This document shows, piece after piece, positions 49,666 through 59,062 of a DNA stretch of 64,000 nucleotides. The DNA is from Prorocentrum cordatum (taxonomy: Eukaryota; Sar; Dinophyceae; Prorocentrales; Prorocentraceae): the NCBI GenBank assembly GCA_963575745.1, contig CAUYUJ010004559.1, positions 192,525-256,524 on the forward strand. Reading direction: 5' to 3'. How positions within the stretch are numbered: position 1 is the stretch's first letter; each line of letters starts with the position of its first letter. The notes below the pieces were generated by a model. The model saw nothing but the letters and a program-made list of their open reading frames with translations, ran no database searches and was not told the origin of the DNA. The translations under genes and the position numbers were made by a program.

Positions 49666-49912
49666 ACCTTGCTGATCCCAGGTGAAGCCGAAGTGGTTGG
49701 GAAGCAGCACGACCCTGCCGCGAATGAGTCAACAACTTGCAATGCAGCGCAGTTCCATGCGACACAATGCTTTGCAAAGCATTGGAAAACCAACCGAGTC
49801 AGCGTGCGGCAGTTCCCGAGGCTCTCAGCCATCACTCCAGCCGCGCAGCGCAAATCTATTCAACGAAACAGCCAAAAGGGACACCAATCGAATGCTGTGC
49901 AATCGCTTCAAC

Positions 49913-50084
49913 TCGGAGGTGGACAGAACCCCCAACAGTGACACGTCGATTAGTGAATTGTCCGTTTTCGGTTCTCGAGAGGGCGCCGTGGCCGTTATTT
50001 TCCAGGCTTGCGCCCGCCAGATTTGGGCCTCAGGTCGTTTTCACTAAACCACGCTTTACTAAAGGGAGGTCTGTTCATCCCCGA
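49913..50084 (+). mobile_element. F4 TIR element, copy 4 (172 bp)
   Basis: Left TCGGAGGTGGACAGAACCCC; right GGGAGGTCTGTTCATCCCCG. Highly similar to the 6187-6360 copy throughout. Confidence 0.9.
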
Positions 50085-50119
50085 TCAACGCGATACGTTG
50101 CAGCGCGCTGTTAAACGCA

Positions 50120-50352
50120 AGCGATTGTTTTTTATTCGTGGCTTTGCCGATCGGCGCGGGTCCTCGCCCCCCCCCTCCCCCCCCCCCTGGAGTAGATCTT
50201 GGCTGTTTTCTGCCGCCTGTTTCGAGCAGGTGGGGTCTCCCCCATAGGACGCACTGTCTCAAACAGTCGCGCCAAGCAGAGGTCCAGAGCCAGACCCCCC
50301 CCTCTCCTCTCCCTTGCCGCCCAAGATCGAAACGCGAATTAAAGAAACGCTC
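50120..50352 (+). mobile_element. F6 element, copy 2
   Basis: AGCGATTGTTTTTTATTCG and CGAATTAAAGAAACGCT termini are imperfect inverted repeats. Shares TTTGCCGATCGGCGCGGG, GGAGTAGATCTTGGCTGTTT and AGCAGAGGTCCAGAGCCAGA with EEP intron 1. It lacks that copy's GCAGCC expansion. Confidence 0.82.
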
Positions 50353-50594
50353 ACCAACACATCCCTGACGCTCTTCAGCTGAAGAGCACCAGAGATCAAA
50401 GCGTGGGCGGGGCGGCTGTCCACGAGGCTCCGCACCGAGGGCGGGTGGCCGCCCGGAACAGGTGCAGCACGGATGCAGTCGGACATTTGGACACACCGGC
50501 ACGCCTCAACGCGCCATTGGGACGATGACCTTGTGAAAGCACACGGCCGTTGGGTACTCGGCCCCACCTTCCCGCAGGGTTCTTCAAGCCAGAT

Positions 50595-50739
50595 TTAAGT
50601 CGGGCATGTCCCTCTACATGAAAACTACTCAAACACAGTTCAACAATAGCCTGGGGACGATTTTTGAACATTGGTTTTGGTTAAGTTTGAAGTATGTTTT
50701 CATCCAAAACCTGCCTGTAGGAGGACATGCCCGACCTAA
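50595..50739 (+). mobile_element. F1 element, copy 8 (145 bp)
   Basis: TTAAGTCGGGCATGTCCCTC ... CTGCCTGTAGGAGGACATGC, ending CCGACCTAA. Perfect 8-bp duplication AGCCAGAT (50587-50594, 50740-50747). Confidence 0.95.
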
Positions 50740-50819
50740 AGCCAGATCGACACGTTGGGTTTCTGGAGCCCAGACCTGGGCGAGTCGACCCGCCGTGGTG
50801 ATTTTCTCACGACGCCCAG

Positions 50820-51180
50820 ACGTCCGGGGACGTCGACGGTGACGACGGTGACGATGAGGACGAAGGGCGACGAGGATGGGCCGTCGAGGATGCCGAGTAT
50901 AATGACGATGACGACGACAGGCCTTGCTCTTCGTCGCCCTCCTCGTCGTCCTTTGTCCTCCTCGTCACCGCTACTCTCCTCGTCGCCCTTGCCATCGTTG
51001 CCCACGCCGTCGCCGTCCTCGCCCTCGCTGCCGCCAACCGCACCCGCCCCGCCCCCTGGCCTCGATCGGGAAAGGCCCTCCCCTGCGCAGTGCCGGCTGC
51101 GGGTGCTGAGACTCTTCGGCGTCGTGGCCGTCGCCGTGTGGTGTCGACACCGCCACCGCCGTCGATCAGAGCATCGAATC
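50820..51180. repeat. (GAC/GTC)n triplet-rich stretch
   Basis: Imperfect GACGGTGACGATGAGG then CGTCGCCCTC triplets; no gene supported on either strand. Confidence 0.7.
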
Positions 51181-51520
51181 ATCAGGGCTGGGGGCGGTCA
51201 GGGGTAGCTACAGGTTCGCGCCTCGGGTGCCCAAACCGGAGTTACCCCGGGCCGCAGTCATGCCAGATAGGTCGGGCGTCCAACCCTCTGGAGTTACCCC
51301 GGACACCAGTTATCCGGGATAATTCGGGCGTCTGAGTCGCCGTGTGCTGTCGACGCCGCCGCCATCGAGGTCGTCGCCGTCGTCGACCTGGGCATAGCTC
51401 GGACTTGTGCATTTTTTCTCGGCGAGGGCCATCGAGGAGCCTCCTGGATCACCTGGCAAACAGAGCACGCACGATACCCAAGAACGCGCGAGGAGGGGAC
51501 GCCCGAGCGGTGGCGAGCGT

Positions 51521-52020
51521 TAGGTCGCGCACGTCCTCCTACGGGTCGATGTTGGGAGAAAGTCGAAAGGGCACGACACGTCGTCACCACACTATTTTGA
51601 ACCATTCTTGGATACAGTCGACCCGAGCAGTAAGGATGAGCGACTTTTCCAAGGGTGCCCTCGCATCCTTCCCTTGCGGCCCATCCTTGGTCGCTTTCGC
51701 TGGCCACGCCCCGCTCGCAGAGTGTCGGCATGGCCTTCCAAGGCCCTTGCATCCTTTCCGCACATCCTTAATGGAGGATGACGATTAATAAATGACCCGG
51801 GGTCGTGTTCACGCGGCGGCGCCCGGGATGACGCTTAGAAAAAACCGGCCGCGGGCTGGACAACTATTTGTTTCAATCGTCCTCCTCCAGTCAGAAACTT
51901 GTGCAGAGATAGCAGAAAACTATTTTTTTATCGTTCCCCCCCATTCTTTTTTATTCCTCGTCATCCCGCATTATGATACGGGTTGACTGTATTCCTCCTG
52001 TGGAGGGACATGCCCGACTG
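51521..52020 (-). mobile_element. Possible reverse-oriented F1 element with a nested insertion
   Basis: TTAGGTCGCGCACGTCCTCC at 51521 resembles the complement of the F1 right end. TCCTCCTGTGGAGGGACATG then CCCGACT at about 51993-52018 resembles the complement of its left end. The interior is 500 bp and includes an F5 element. The ends are degenerate and the duplication is unclear, so two unrelated relics are possible. Confidence 0.4.
51631..51770. mobile_element. F5 element, copy 2 (140 bp)
   Basis: TAAGGATGAGCGACTTTTCC, AAGGGTGCCCTCGCATCC; ends TTGCATCCTTTCCGCACATC CTTA. Same 140-bp length as the copy at 19636. Confidence 0.87.
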
Positions 52021-52193
52021 GAGGCAGGCGACGTCGCCGCCGCCGCCCCCCAGGCGGCCGCCACGCCCCCGGAGGCCGCGCCCACCTGGCGCCCGGACTT
52101 CTACAAGGCGCCCCGCCCCCAGGGGGGTAGCGCGCGGAGGGCCCCGCCCTCGCGCGTGGCGCGTGGCGCGCGCCAGGCTGCGGCAGGAGAACG

Positions 52194-52195
<2 letters not shown>

Positions 52196-52265
<70 letters not shown>

Positions 52266-52320
52266 CTTCTTCCTCCTCCTCCTCCTCCTCCTCCTCCTCC
52301 TGCTCCTCCTCCTCCTCCGT
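52196..52320. repeat. (TCG)n then (CTC)n tract
   Basis: About 22 pure TCG triplets followed by CTC triplets, upstream of the LINE frame. Confidence 0.95.
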
Positions 52321-52643
52321 ACCTGCACCCATCCCCCGAGAGAGAGCGGCCCCGCGCCGCCGACCGGCGCTGTCGACGTGGCCCCCAGCGGCTTCCTCAA
52401 GGCAGGAACGCCACTTGATGCCGCCCCCGCTCCGAAGGCCAACGGGTCTTGGGGCGCCTATTGGAGAGGCACGAGGACTCCTCTAGACGCTCGTCTCATC
52501 TTTCGCCTCCTCCCCCTCCTCCCCCTCCTCCCCCTCCTCCTCCTCCTCCTGCGCCTCCTCCAGCCCCTGCGCGGCTCAGGGCCCGCCAGGAACAGGGGTT
52601 CACGGCACTTCCACAGTGTGCCGAGGGGTCGGAGAGCTCCTCC

Positions 52644-55600
52644 ATGCGTCGGGCCCATGGCGCTAGCGCGGGCGCCGCGGCGAGGACCGCCCTGCGAGTC
52701 CTCGCCTTCAACCCCCTCCACGCGACGGGCGAGCGGCTGCACGAGCTGCTCGCCGCCACCCGCCCCTCCGATGCCCTCTTGCTTGCAGGGACCAAGGAGA
52801 GTTGTAGGAGGGGGACGGGAGTACTACGACGAAGGGTGGATGGGAGGCTGGTGATCGAGGCAGTTTATTCGCCTGGGGCCTACACTAACAGCTCGACGGG
52901 GTGCGCAGTAATACTAGGCCCAGAATACCGTGACAAGGACGTCGCCCAGGTGTGGGGGTCTCCAGCTAACTGTGGGGGGAGGGCCGTGGCTGCCAGGATA
53001 AAACGTGGTGCGGTGGATGTGACCCTGGGAGCCCTCTACTACCCGCCACAACCCTCCAAGCGTGGACAAGCAGGCCCCTACTACGCCACGGTGCAAGCAC
53101 TGACTAGATGGATGAGGGACCTGTTACAAGAACTACCTGCGCGCACATTGCCCATATTTTACGCTGATTTAAACGACGGATTAGGATGCTCCAAAATCTC
53201 AGGTACATGGACGGAACCACCGAGTTCCTCCATCGGTCCCTATAGGAACAGAGAGGCCAGACGACGTGGAGCGGGCGAGGAAATCCGCAAGTTGCTCGAG
53301 GAGCAGCACCTCGTCGCGCCGTCGACCTTCCTCCCTTTCGAGAACACCTTCTACTCGTCCGCCAACCCTCCGACGGCATCGAGAATTGACTATTGGTTTC
53401 TCCCTGCTGGATACCATGAACGTGTTCGGGTATGTAAGGTATTACGCCCTTTGGGGGCTCAGTTGCAAGCAATCAAGGGACTACCCCCCCCTGATCATCT
53501 ACCTCTCTGTCTCGTGCTGGACTATGAAAAGGACCCGTATATGTTGCCCCTGGCCCCCCCAAAAAGAATGGACCCGTCGGCGCTCATGCAAGCTGTCCGC
53601 AGTGGGAAAGGTAAGAGCGACTTCCTCCAGGCAGTAGCTACGGAACTGGAAGCACGTGAGGCCGAGTTCGAGGGCTACGCCCAGACAGGATCGGCCGACA
53701 CTTTCTTCGAGAAAATGGAGGATGTATTGACTACCATCGGGCACCGACATTTTTCGCGGGCACCTCAGGCATCGGATCCTAATGCAACCAAGCGTCGACG
53801 AGAGCTGCTGCGACTGCGTCTTCAACTTAAGGAGTCCAAACTTAATCTGCCACCGGTGGAGGAGGACCAGGAGGACAAGCTGAGGAAGGAGCGAGCTGTT
53901 TTGGTAGCCTTGAGCCACACAGCGCAGGGGCAAACATTGGGTGAACAACCCGCTGTCTTATCCTTACTGGAGGTGGAGGAGGAGCTGAAGAGGTTGTCTG
54001 CTATGCTGCTCGTGGAACGACGGCGTGCCAGGAGGGAAGAGAGGAGGATGTACATCGAGATGATCGAGGAGGCGTGGAGGGAGAGGAGGATGGCGGATGC
54101 TACGACGTTGTCGAGGAAGGCGGCAAGGACTCGATTCGGTGCGAAACAACGGGATGGACGCCGCCTCGGACCCCCTCCCCTGGACAAAGAAGTCTGGATC
54201 GAGCACCTTTCCAAAACGGGGCCTGAAGGGGGTATGGAAGCGAGACAAATGGACTGGTCGGAGTGGAGGCAAGAGAGGGAAAACTTACCAGTACCCCCCA
54301 CGTCAGCAGGCGACGAGGATGCCATTGCACAGTTGGCTGGCGAGGATTTCGGCACGCTTAGGAGCTACTGCAGGAAGGCAGGGAAACGACGGGTGGTGCC
54401 ACCAGGGACCACGCCACTGGAGATCTGGGATATGCTCTTGTCCCCCTCGCACGGCATCTCTTCTCGGGGACACGGCCTGGGACACAATGAGGAACCCCCT
54501 GATCTTCGGAAAACTCATCACCTTCTTCATCTTGGGCTCGCTCAGATAAGACGAACAGATTTGCCGCCGCTGTACTGGCACCGTTCCAAGGGCATCGGAC
54601 TCCACAAAAACGACTCAGCGGGGCCTAGGGGACGTAGAGTAATCCACACCCTTCCCGCCATCGGGAAGGCTTGGTATGCACGTCGGATATCCCACAGGCT
54701 TCCCATTCAGGACCACGGCTTTGCAAGGCACCGTCGCCGAGAGGACGCAATCATGTCGACGATGATTGTGTGCTACAGGTTGAGACAGGCCAAGTGGTCA
54801 TATGCAGTTACGCTTAAGGACCTTTCGAATGCCTTTGGAAGTACTAAATGGAGCAAGCTAGATGAAGTCGTCCGAGAAACAGTTCGTCCTTGTGATCGAG
54901 TATTATGCCGCCAACGTTATCGACTATCAGTTGTAGAGTTAGACACCACGACGGGTCCACTGATGGTTAAAACAGGAGTTGGCGGAGTAATGGGAGACCC
55001 TTTTAACGTTCACGGTTTCTCAGGAGCCTTTGTTGATCCAGTTAATCAATGGGCAGCAGGTATGTTAGAGCGTATACCCACGACCTCGATATTGTTAGGG
55101 GAATGGTGCGGTGAACCAGCGGACATGTCATACCAGAAATACGCCGATGACTTGTTAAGAACGATCCCACTGGCCACGGGCACTAGCATGCGTGAGGTAT
55201 ATCAGTCATTACGTACATCAGACGAGCTACTAGATACCGCACTCGCCACGGCAGGTTACACGCAGAACAAGAGCAAGCAGGTCACGTTATTCTACATCGA
55301 AGGACAGCGCGCCACCGATTGCAAGAAGCACATCAGAGAGCACGGTATAGCTAGGCAGCAGATGGAGGGAACAGTTACCGATGTGGCAAGATATCTGGGA
55401 CCAGTATTAACACCCACACAGCAGTCTTCCCCAGAGGTCGAACGACGTCTCTCGGCAGCGACCTCATCGTACTACAGCATGGGTGGTTTCTGGAACCTTC
55501 CTCTTCCTCAGGCCTGGCGTCGTACGATCTTCCAAGGGTTAGTCCAGGGTTCTCTGTTAACGGGCATGGAACCTTTCCTAGTAAGTACTAAACAAATGGA

Positions 55601-57689
55601 AGCTATGGATAGACACCTAGCAAGATTGGGAAGAATGGCAATGAGGGGGAGGGCTTGCACGACGAGGGAGGACGGGTCCAAGCGCACGCTCAGCACGCAC
55701 GAGGTCCTGGCATACTGGGGGGTTGTCACCACCAAACGAGAGTTGTTAGCACGGCGTCTTGCATGGTACCAGGATTGGGCAGTGAATCAGGAGTCTCACG
55801 TGCAGGTGTTGTCCGCACTCTTCGGCGCTTTCCCCTTCGAGGCGATGGATGCGATGCCGTGTAGCGCCACGGGATTGACACAATACGCTTCCCCTTGGAC
55901 CCAGAGAGTCGGGACGGACATCCTTGAGTCGGTACGTTTTTGCTATGATGAGGAGGAGCTGCTCACTAGGATTGGAGAATGCCCTTGGTTACTGATCGAA
56001 GATGATGATTGCCGTCGAGATTTCGCCCGAATCGATTTCCGCAGAGTCCGAGCCGCTGAACGCACGTATGCCATCCCACCCCCCAACTTCGAGCAGAGGG
56101 AGACGGAGGAGGAAGGAGGCACCAACGATCAGATGGAGGAGGAGGAGTACCCCTACAAGTGCACAACCTTCGTCAGGGACGGGGAGGGGCCAGAGGAGGA
56201 GTGTGGAGCACGTTTCAGGACGCAGAAGGGGCTTATGGAGCACCTACGTCACCGTCATCACATCCGCAACCTCCCACACGCTCTCACCAAAACGAATCAA
56301 TGCCCAGTATGTGTTCGTGTCTTTCGTTCTCAAACTACTGCTGCTAGACATCTACAGGCATCAATACTGAGAGGATACTGCGGACGTTGGGAGCCACGAT
56401 CTCTGGTAGAGTTCAAACCGCCCACAGACTTCAGCTGCAACATGTGCTCGTTCGTGGGTGGGGACTGGGAGGCCCTCCGTAGCCATCAACTGGCCCATCT
56501 TCCATATCGTGTGCTTCCTTTTCCGCATCGTGTTCCCCACGAGCACCTTCTTTCCAGACATGCCAGAGGTCGGAGCAGCAGCAGGATCGGGCTCCGCGGA
56601 CGCGGAGATGCCCAGCTGGATGAAGAGGACGACGACGGCCCCAGAATCGGAGGCCAAACACGCGCGAGGAGGCTCCCGTATTCAGGGCGTCAAGAAGGAC
56701 GGCGACAAGTGGGAGACGGAGCTGCTCGTGTTGATCGCGAAGCTGGTGCTGTCGGGGGCCCGCCAGCTCGCGTCCTTGGAGAACACGGTCTACGAGACGT
56801 ACTTCGTGGAGGAGGGAGACGCCAACACAGTTGGCGCGGTGTGCAAGGCCGCAGGCGCGGCCTACGACCTAGAGTCGAAGACGCTCAAGGAGCGCGAGAA
56901 GGCCGGCGAGACCATCGACTACAAGGCACGCGGAGCCCCCTACGTGCAGGTGTACATCTGGATCCTCAAGAGGGCGCTCGACAAGACGGGCCCCACGGGC
57001 CCCAACAAGGACGACGAGTGCTACCAGAAGGTCAAGACCTACTGGGACGAGGTGGTGCTCAAGAGGCCCCCCCAGTCCATCGGGATGGACGTGCTGCACT
57101 TCAAGTACAAGAGGGCGAGCAAGGACTCGACCCAGGGGGTGCTGAGCCTGGCCATCTGCCTGCGGGAGCGGATCGTGGCGGACATGTGGGAGAAGGTACT
57201 CCACTTCCTCGTGCAGATAGACGGTCTGAAGAGGACGACGGGCCCCGCCCCACGGGGGCCACTCGAGCGAGAGGTGTCGAGGATCATAGGCGAAATCCAC
57301 TCGTCCAAGGGCGGGGGCAAGGGCGCCAAGAAGTGAACTGGCTCCAGAGCAGCTCGCGACTTGCGGAGCTGGTTGCCAAAGGGCATGTACCAGTCGAAGT
57401 GGCGGCTTCAGTGCACTCTCCTACTCTGCAGTCCTACGCCTCCTCCTCGCTCCCCACCGTCCCTGTCGCCTTCATTCCTAGGCCAGCTGAACAGCAGAGT
57501 GCTAGAGGTCGCGTTATAAGGAGACCGCATGAAGAGGATAGTGAATTGCCAGGACCCGCTCCACAGGGAGCGAGAGGCACCGCGAGATGGCGGGCGTCCA
57601 GTCCGCCAGGCCGTGCTAAGGGGGGTGGGCGGGGCTCGAGTTCGGTCGACCGTCGTCGTGGGGGGGAGGGAGAGAATGGTGCGCGCTAG
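52644..57689 (+). CDS. LINE polyprotein: APE endonuclease, RT, C2H2 zinc fingers
   Basis: A single open frame. I place the start at the Met at 52644; an earlier in-frame ATG (52449) only adds a Pro-rich, repeat-derived leader. Endonuclease at about residues 15-300: LAFNPLHATG, GTKES, IFYADLND (residue ~173), SRIDYWFLP (~246), PPDHLPL (~285), all expected APE positions. RT at about residues 600-950: LPAIGKAWYARRIS, AVTLKDLSNAFGS (catalytic Asp ~726), GVGGVMGDPFNVHGFSG, KYADDLLRTIP (YADD ~833-836). Three C2H2 fingers at about 1170-1290: YKCTTF...HLRHRHH, CPVCVRVFRS...HL, CNMCSFVG...HQLAH. No RNase H seen. Beyond about 56560 the frame is Gly/Arg-rich and overlaps a better-looking ORF, so the true C-terminus is uncertain. 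RT-core codons are noticeably AT-richer than the flanks. Confidence 0.93.
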   Translation: MRRAHGASAGAAARTALRVLAFNPLHATGERLHELLAATRPSDALLLAGTKESCRRGTGVLRRRVDGRLVIEAVYSPGAYTNSSTGCAVILGPEYRDKDVAQVWGSPANCGGRAVAARIKRGAVDVTLGALYYPPQPSKRGQAGPYYATVQALTRWMRDLLQELPARTLPIFYADLNDGLGCSKISGTWTEPPSSSIGPYRNREARRRGAGEEIRKLLEEQHLVAPSTFLPFENTFYSSANPPTASRIDYWFLPAGYHERVRVCKVLRPLGAQLQAIKGLPPPDHLPLCLVLDYEKDPYMLPLAPPKRMDPSALMQAVRSGKGKSDFLQAVATELEAREAEFEGYAQTGSADTFFEKMEDVLTTIGHRHFSRAPQASDPNATKRRRELLRLRLQLKESKLNLPPVEEDQEDKLRKERAVLVALSHTAQGQTLGEQPAVLSLLEVEEELKRLSAMLLVERRRARREERRMYIEMIEEAWRERRMADATTLSRKAARTRFGAKQRDGRRLGPPPLDKEVWIEHLSKTGPEGGMEARQMDWSEWRQERENLPVPPTSAGDEDAIAQLAGEDFGTLRSYCRKAGKRRVVPPGTTPLEIWDMLLSPSHGISSRGHGLGHNEEPPDLRKTHHLLHLGLAQIRRTDLPPLYWHRSKGIGLHKNDSAGPRGRRVIHTLPAIGKAWYARRISHRLPIQDHGFARHRRREDAIMSTMIVCYRLRQAKWSYAVTLKDLSNAFGSTKWSKLDEVVRETVRPCDRVLCRQRYRLSVVELDTTTGPLMVKTGVGGVMGDPFNVHGFSGAFVDPVNQWAAGMLERIPTTSILLGEWCGEPADMSYQKYADDLLRTIPLATGTSMREVYQSLRTSDELLDTALATAGYTQNKSKQVTLFYIEGQRATDCKKHIREHGIARQQMEGTVTDVARYLGPVLTPTQQSSPEVERRLSAATSSYYSMGGFWNLPLPQAWRRTIFQGLVQGSLLTGMEPFLVSTKQMEAMDRHLARLGRMAMRGRACTTREDGSKRTLSTHEVLAYWGVVTTKRELLARRLAWYQDWAVNQESHVQVLSALFGAFPFEAMDAMPCSATGLTQYASPWTQRVGTDILESVRFCYDEEELLTRIGECPWLLIEDDDCRRDFARIDFRRVRAAERTYAIPPPNFEQRETEEEGGTNDQMEEEEYPYKCTTFVRDGEGPEEECGARFRTQKGLMEHLRHRHHIRNLPHALTKTNQCPVCVRVFRSQTTAARHLQASILRGYCGRWEPRSLVEFKPPTDFSCNMCSFVGGDWEALRSHQLAHLPYRVLPFPHRVPHEHLLSRHARGRSSSRIGLRGRGDAQLDEEDDDGPRIGGQTRARRLPYSGRQEGRRQVGDGAARVDREAGAVGGPPARVLGEHGLRDVLRGGGRRQHSWRGVQGRRRGLRPRVEDAQGAREGRRDHRLQGTRSPLRAGVHLDPQEGARQDGPHGPQQGRRVLPEGQDLLGRGGAQEAPPVHRDGRAALQVQEGEQGLDPGGAEPGHLPAGADRGGHVGEGTPLPRADRRSEEDDGPRPTGATRARGVEDHRRNPLVQGRGQGRQEVNWLQSSSRLAELVAKGHVPVEVAASVHSPTLQSYASSSLPTVPVAFIPRPAEQQSARGRVIRRPHEEDSELPGPAPQGARGTARWRASSPPGRAKGGGRGSSSVDRRRGGEGENGAR
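56560..57336 (+). CDS. Overlapping ORF, lysine-rich protein of unknown function
   Basis: 258 codons from an ATG (MPEVGAAAGSGSADAEMPSW) to TGA, in a different frame from the LINE polyprotein. Composition is protein-like: alternating hydrophobic and charged segments (ELLVLIAKLVLSGARQLASL, YVQVYIWILKRALDKTG), strong GC3 bias and a basic tail (SSKGGGKGAKK). The competing LINE frame over the same bases is Gly/Arg/Gln-rich, as expected of an off-frame shadow. It may be a second LINE protein (for example nucleic-acid binding), expressed by re-initiation or frameshifting, or an unrelated exon beside the LINE. I recognise no domain. Confidence 0.65.
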   Translation: MPEVGAAAGSGSADAEMPSWMKRTTTAPESEAKHARGGSRIQGVKKDGDKWETELLVLIAKLVLSGARQLASLENTVYETYFVEEGDANTVGAVCKAAGAAYDLESKTLKEREKAGETIDYKARGAPYVQVYIWILKRALDKTGPTGPNKDDECYQKVKTYWDEVVLKRPPQSIGMDVLHFKYKRASKDSTQGVLSLAICLRERIVADMWEKVLHFLVQIDGLKRTTGPAPRGPLEREVSRIIGEIHSSKGGGKGAKK

Positions 57690-57884
57690 TCCCCGTGGTG
57701 GCAGCTGCCAGGGCTGCGCGCCCGTCTGGCAGCCCGCCGCCTTAGGGGCAGCGCGGACATCTGTCCGAGAGGCCAGGGGCCGTCTCGACTAATGTGGAAC
57801 CACACAGTCGCAAAAGCGACGCCCAGAGGTCGCAGTAGGCTACACTTTGCTAACTGACAGACCTCCGCGGGTCATCTGATCTGA

Positions 57885-58032
57885 TCTGATCTGCGCCTCC
57901 TCCTCCTCCTCCTCCTCCTTCCGTCGTCGTTTCCATCTTCATCTTCCTCTGCCTCCTCTTCAATTCTCTTGGCCTCCTCCTTCTCCTCCTCCTCCTCCTC
58001 CTTCTCCTCCTCCTCCTCCTCGTCCTCTTCCT
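57885..58032. repeat. (CTC)n tract with TCTTCATC interruptions
   Basis: CTCCTC triplets; a Glu/Arg frame on the minus strand is repeat-derived. TCTGATCTGATCTGATCTG at 57874 is a short (GATCT)n run. Confidence 0.92.
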
Positions 58033-58301
58033 GAGAGGCCACCCCGAAGGAACCCTCAAGACAGCCCAAGGATGCCCCAAGGAACCCTCAGGGAGGCCCC
58101 CCCGATAGGGGGCGCGCACTGGGGGGGCGATAGATCGGGGGGGGGGGGGCAACGAGTTGCAGAAACTGGGTCCTGCAGGGCCTTCAAGAGGAACCTTCGT
58201 GGCCCCAATGAGAGGTCCTCCAGGGCCCGAAGAAAAAAAACATGGTTCGCCTCCCCCCCAGTTTATCGCCCCTCACGAAGCGCCGCCCAGCCCCGAGAAG
58301 G

Positions 58302-58464
58302 TTCAGGAGGGGAAAAACACACAGACACAACCAATCGTCGATTTCCAGGAAAGTCTGGGAAAATATGGGAAGTGGGGGGGGAGACAAAGACCCAGAAAAT
58401 ATGGGAAGATATGGGGGATATTCTTATTTGTGTGTGTTTATTGGTGTGTCCTGGGGCCCCTTCA
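58302..58464 (+). mobile_element. F2 element, copy 5 (163 bp)
   Basis: TTCAGGAGGGGAAAAACACA ... CCTGGGGCCCCTTCA. Exact AAGG duplications (58298-58301, 58465-58468). Confidence 0.95.
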
Positions 58465-58724
58465 AAGGTGTGTCCTCGATCTTCGGGCCTCTGGGGGCGC
58501 GGCGGGGCGCGGCGCGGCGCGGCGCGGCGCGGCGCCCGCACTCCGGCCCCGAGTGGCGGCCCTCTCGGAGGGCAGGCGCGCGGAGCACGCGGGCTCCCGC
58601 ACACGGGGGGCAGGGCGTTGGAGAATGGGCACGGCGAGAGAAGGCGCGCTGGCCAGCAGAGGCCCCGAGCGCGGAGCTTCGTAGCCGGGCTGTGGTGTGC
58701 AAGCTGCAGTTTGGGCGCTGCGTA

Positions 58725-58871
58725 ATGGAGGGGTCATAAATGGGGGGGCGGCGAGGGTGGTCCGAAAAGGTACCCTAACGGTACCTAAACGAGCCCCCTG
58801 GGGGTCCGGAGGGGCCCGAAAGGGGCACGAAAGGGGACCGTTTCTGACCCCCCCATTTATGACCCCCCCAT
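58725..58871. mobile_element. F10 TIR element (147 bp)
   Basis: ATGGAGGGGTCATAAATGGG and CCCATTTATGACCCCCCCAT termini. Interior has GGTACCCTAACGGTACC and GGCCCGAAAGGGGCACGAAA. One copy in the window. Confidence 0.88.
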
Positions 58872-58886
58872 GAAGCCACGCCCAAG

Positions 58887-59062
58887 CAGTCGGGGCCCTG
58901 AAGAAGGAGCCCTTTTCGCTGGGGAGGGGCTCGGTGTTCCCGAAGTGTTTCGCAGCTTGCCTCAGGTTTCCCTTGTGTCTTCGATGGGAAAGCGAAGCTT
59001 CACTTTTGGGAAAAAGGGGCCTCGTTCCTTATTTTGGGTTCCTTAGGTCAAGGCCCCGACTG
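58887..59062. mobile_element. F9 TIR element, copy 2 (176 bp)
   Basis: CAGTCGGGGCCCTGAAGAAG ... CTTAGGTCAAGGCCCCGACTG. Same length and internal blocks as 13999-14174. Confidence 0.93.

Noticed and set aside
52020-52440. Ala/Pro-rich exon upstream of the LINE (VDVAPSGFLKAGTPLDAAP)
   Set aside because: Short, low-complexity and split by TCG/CTC runs; codon use is suggestive but there is no domain or splice evidence.
52449-52643. Earlier ATG for the LINE polyprotein
   Set aside because: Adds a Pro-rich leader encoded by a CCT/CTC repeat; the Met at 52644 lies just before the first endonuclease block.
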